The translations under genes and the position numbers were made by a program. This document shows, one piece after another, positions 63,795-64,000 of a stretch of DNA of 64,000 nucleotides. This DNA comes from Sweltsa coloradensis (Eukaryota; Arthropoda; Insecta; Plecoptera; Chloroperlidae), in contig JAMZAV010003173.1 in NCBI GenBank assembly GCA_024449915.1, forward strand, positions 1 to 64,000, in the 5' to 3' direction. The notes below the pieces were generated by a model that had not been told where the DNA came from, did no database searches, and worked only from the letters and a program-made list of their open reading frames with translations. How positions within the stretch are numbered: the first letter of the stretch is position 1; each line of letters begins with the position of its first letter.

Positions 63795-64000
63795 GCTATT
63801 CGACCGCGTTTTTCTATTTTCCAAAATATGCTACCAAGTCAAAACATAGTTAATGGCTTTGAAACCTGGCTATTTTAGAAAATCAAAAATATTTTTTTCA
63901 AATTTTTCTGATCCGGTACACGGCCAATATAGCCATCTCAAAATAATTTCAAACTTCAATTCGCCAAGGCACATCATTCAACGTAGGGTGTTGTGTTTTT
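63795..64000. repeat. Palindromic family, partial copy at the window edge
   Basis: It starts GCTATTCGACCGCGTTTTTC and contains GAAACCTGGCTATTTTAGAA, GGTACACGGCCAATATAGCC and ATCATTCAACGTAGGG, the arm seen at 70-805 and 18455-18636. It continues beyond the window. Confidence 0.65.

Overview
The window is animal nuclear DNA, most likely from an invertebrate. There is no operon-like packing, introns show GT-AG borders, and nearly all recognisable coding sequence belongs to metazoan-type transposable elements. These are Jockey-, I- and CR1-like non-LTR retrotransposons, Copia and BEL/Pao LTR elements, and hAT, P/THAP-like and pogo-like DNA transposons. The palindrome TAGGCCTA recurs in the non-coding parts (for example near 25640, 27940, 29990 and 30650). 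The species cannot be named from the sequence. Jockey-type elements hint at an arthropod, but this is weak.

Layout. 1-0.8 kb: large palindromic element. 1.2-6.5 kb: decayed Jockey-like element (minus) split by a SINE-like insertion with a CTTTT tract. 7.6-9.0 kb: 3' end of a CR1-like element. 9.3-13.1 kb: three members of a non-autonomous family with a conserved GC-rich tip. 13.1-14.7 kb: GC-rich RT fragment and a hAT remnant. 15.2-16.9 kb: exon-like segments of a possible host leucine-rich-repeat gene (minus). 19.15-22.37 kb: Copia-type element with almost identical LTRs but most of pol missing. 23-32 kb: mosaic of small fragments (RCC1-like, I-type RT, hAT, P/THAP-like transposase, SAM-like, Myb/SANT-like exons) and five copies of dispersed families. 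33.7-34.1 kb: two exons of an unrecognised Arg/Gly-rich protein. 34.7-36.2 kb: degenerate ~450-bp tandem repeat plus a 22-bp minisatellite. 36.2-40.4 kb: second Jockey-like element (plus). 41.76-42.52 kb: large foldback. 42.6-46.1 kb: I-like element lacking its RT. 46.2-50.5 kb: CR1-like element (minus) with a PHD-finger ORF1, the best preserved LINE here. 50.77-56.58 kb: BEL/Pao element with both LTRs. 57.1-59.3 kb: hAT fragment split by a 1.7-kb DNA transposon with terminal and subterminal repeats. 61-62.9 kb: second SINE-like copy, an orphan ORF and a chimeric I-element 3' end. 62.9-63.4 kb: two tRNA-like sequences, one inside an inverted repeat. 63.4-64 kb: TAA microsatellite, I-element scrap and another palindromic-family copy.

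The genes do not form one pathway. The record is one of nested insertion and decay. No element has an intact coding set. The most recently mobile is the Copia derivative (LTRs differ at one visible position), which must have been moved by proteins from elsewhere. The items most worth following are the 57.36-59.08 kb transposon with its clustered subterminal motif, the TIR-flanked tRNA-like unit, the deleted Copia derivative, and the exon-like orphan segments at 15.3-16.7 and 33.7-34.1 kb. Identities were judged by eye from motifs; no database search was run.
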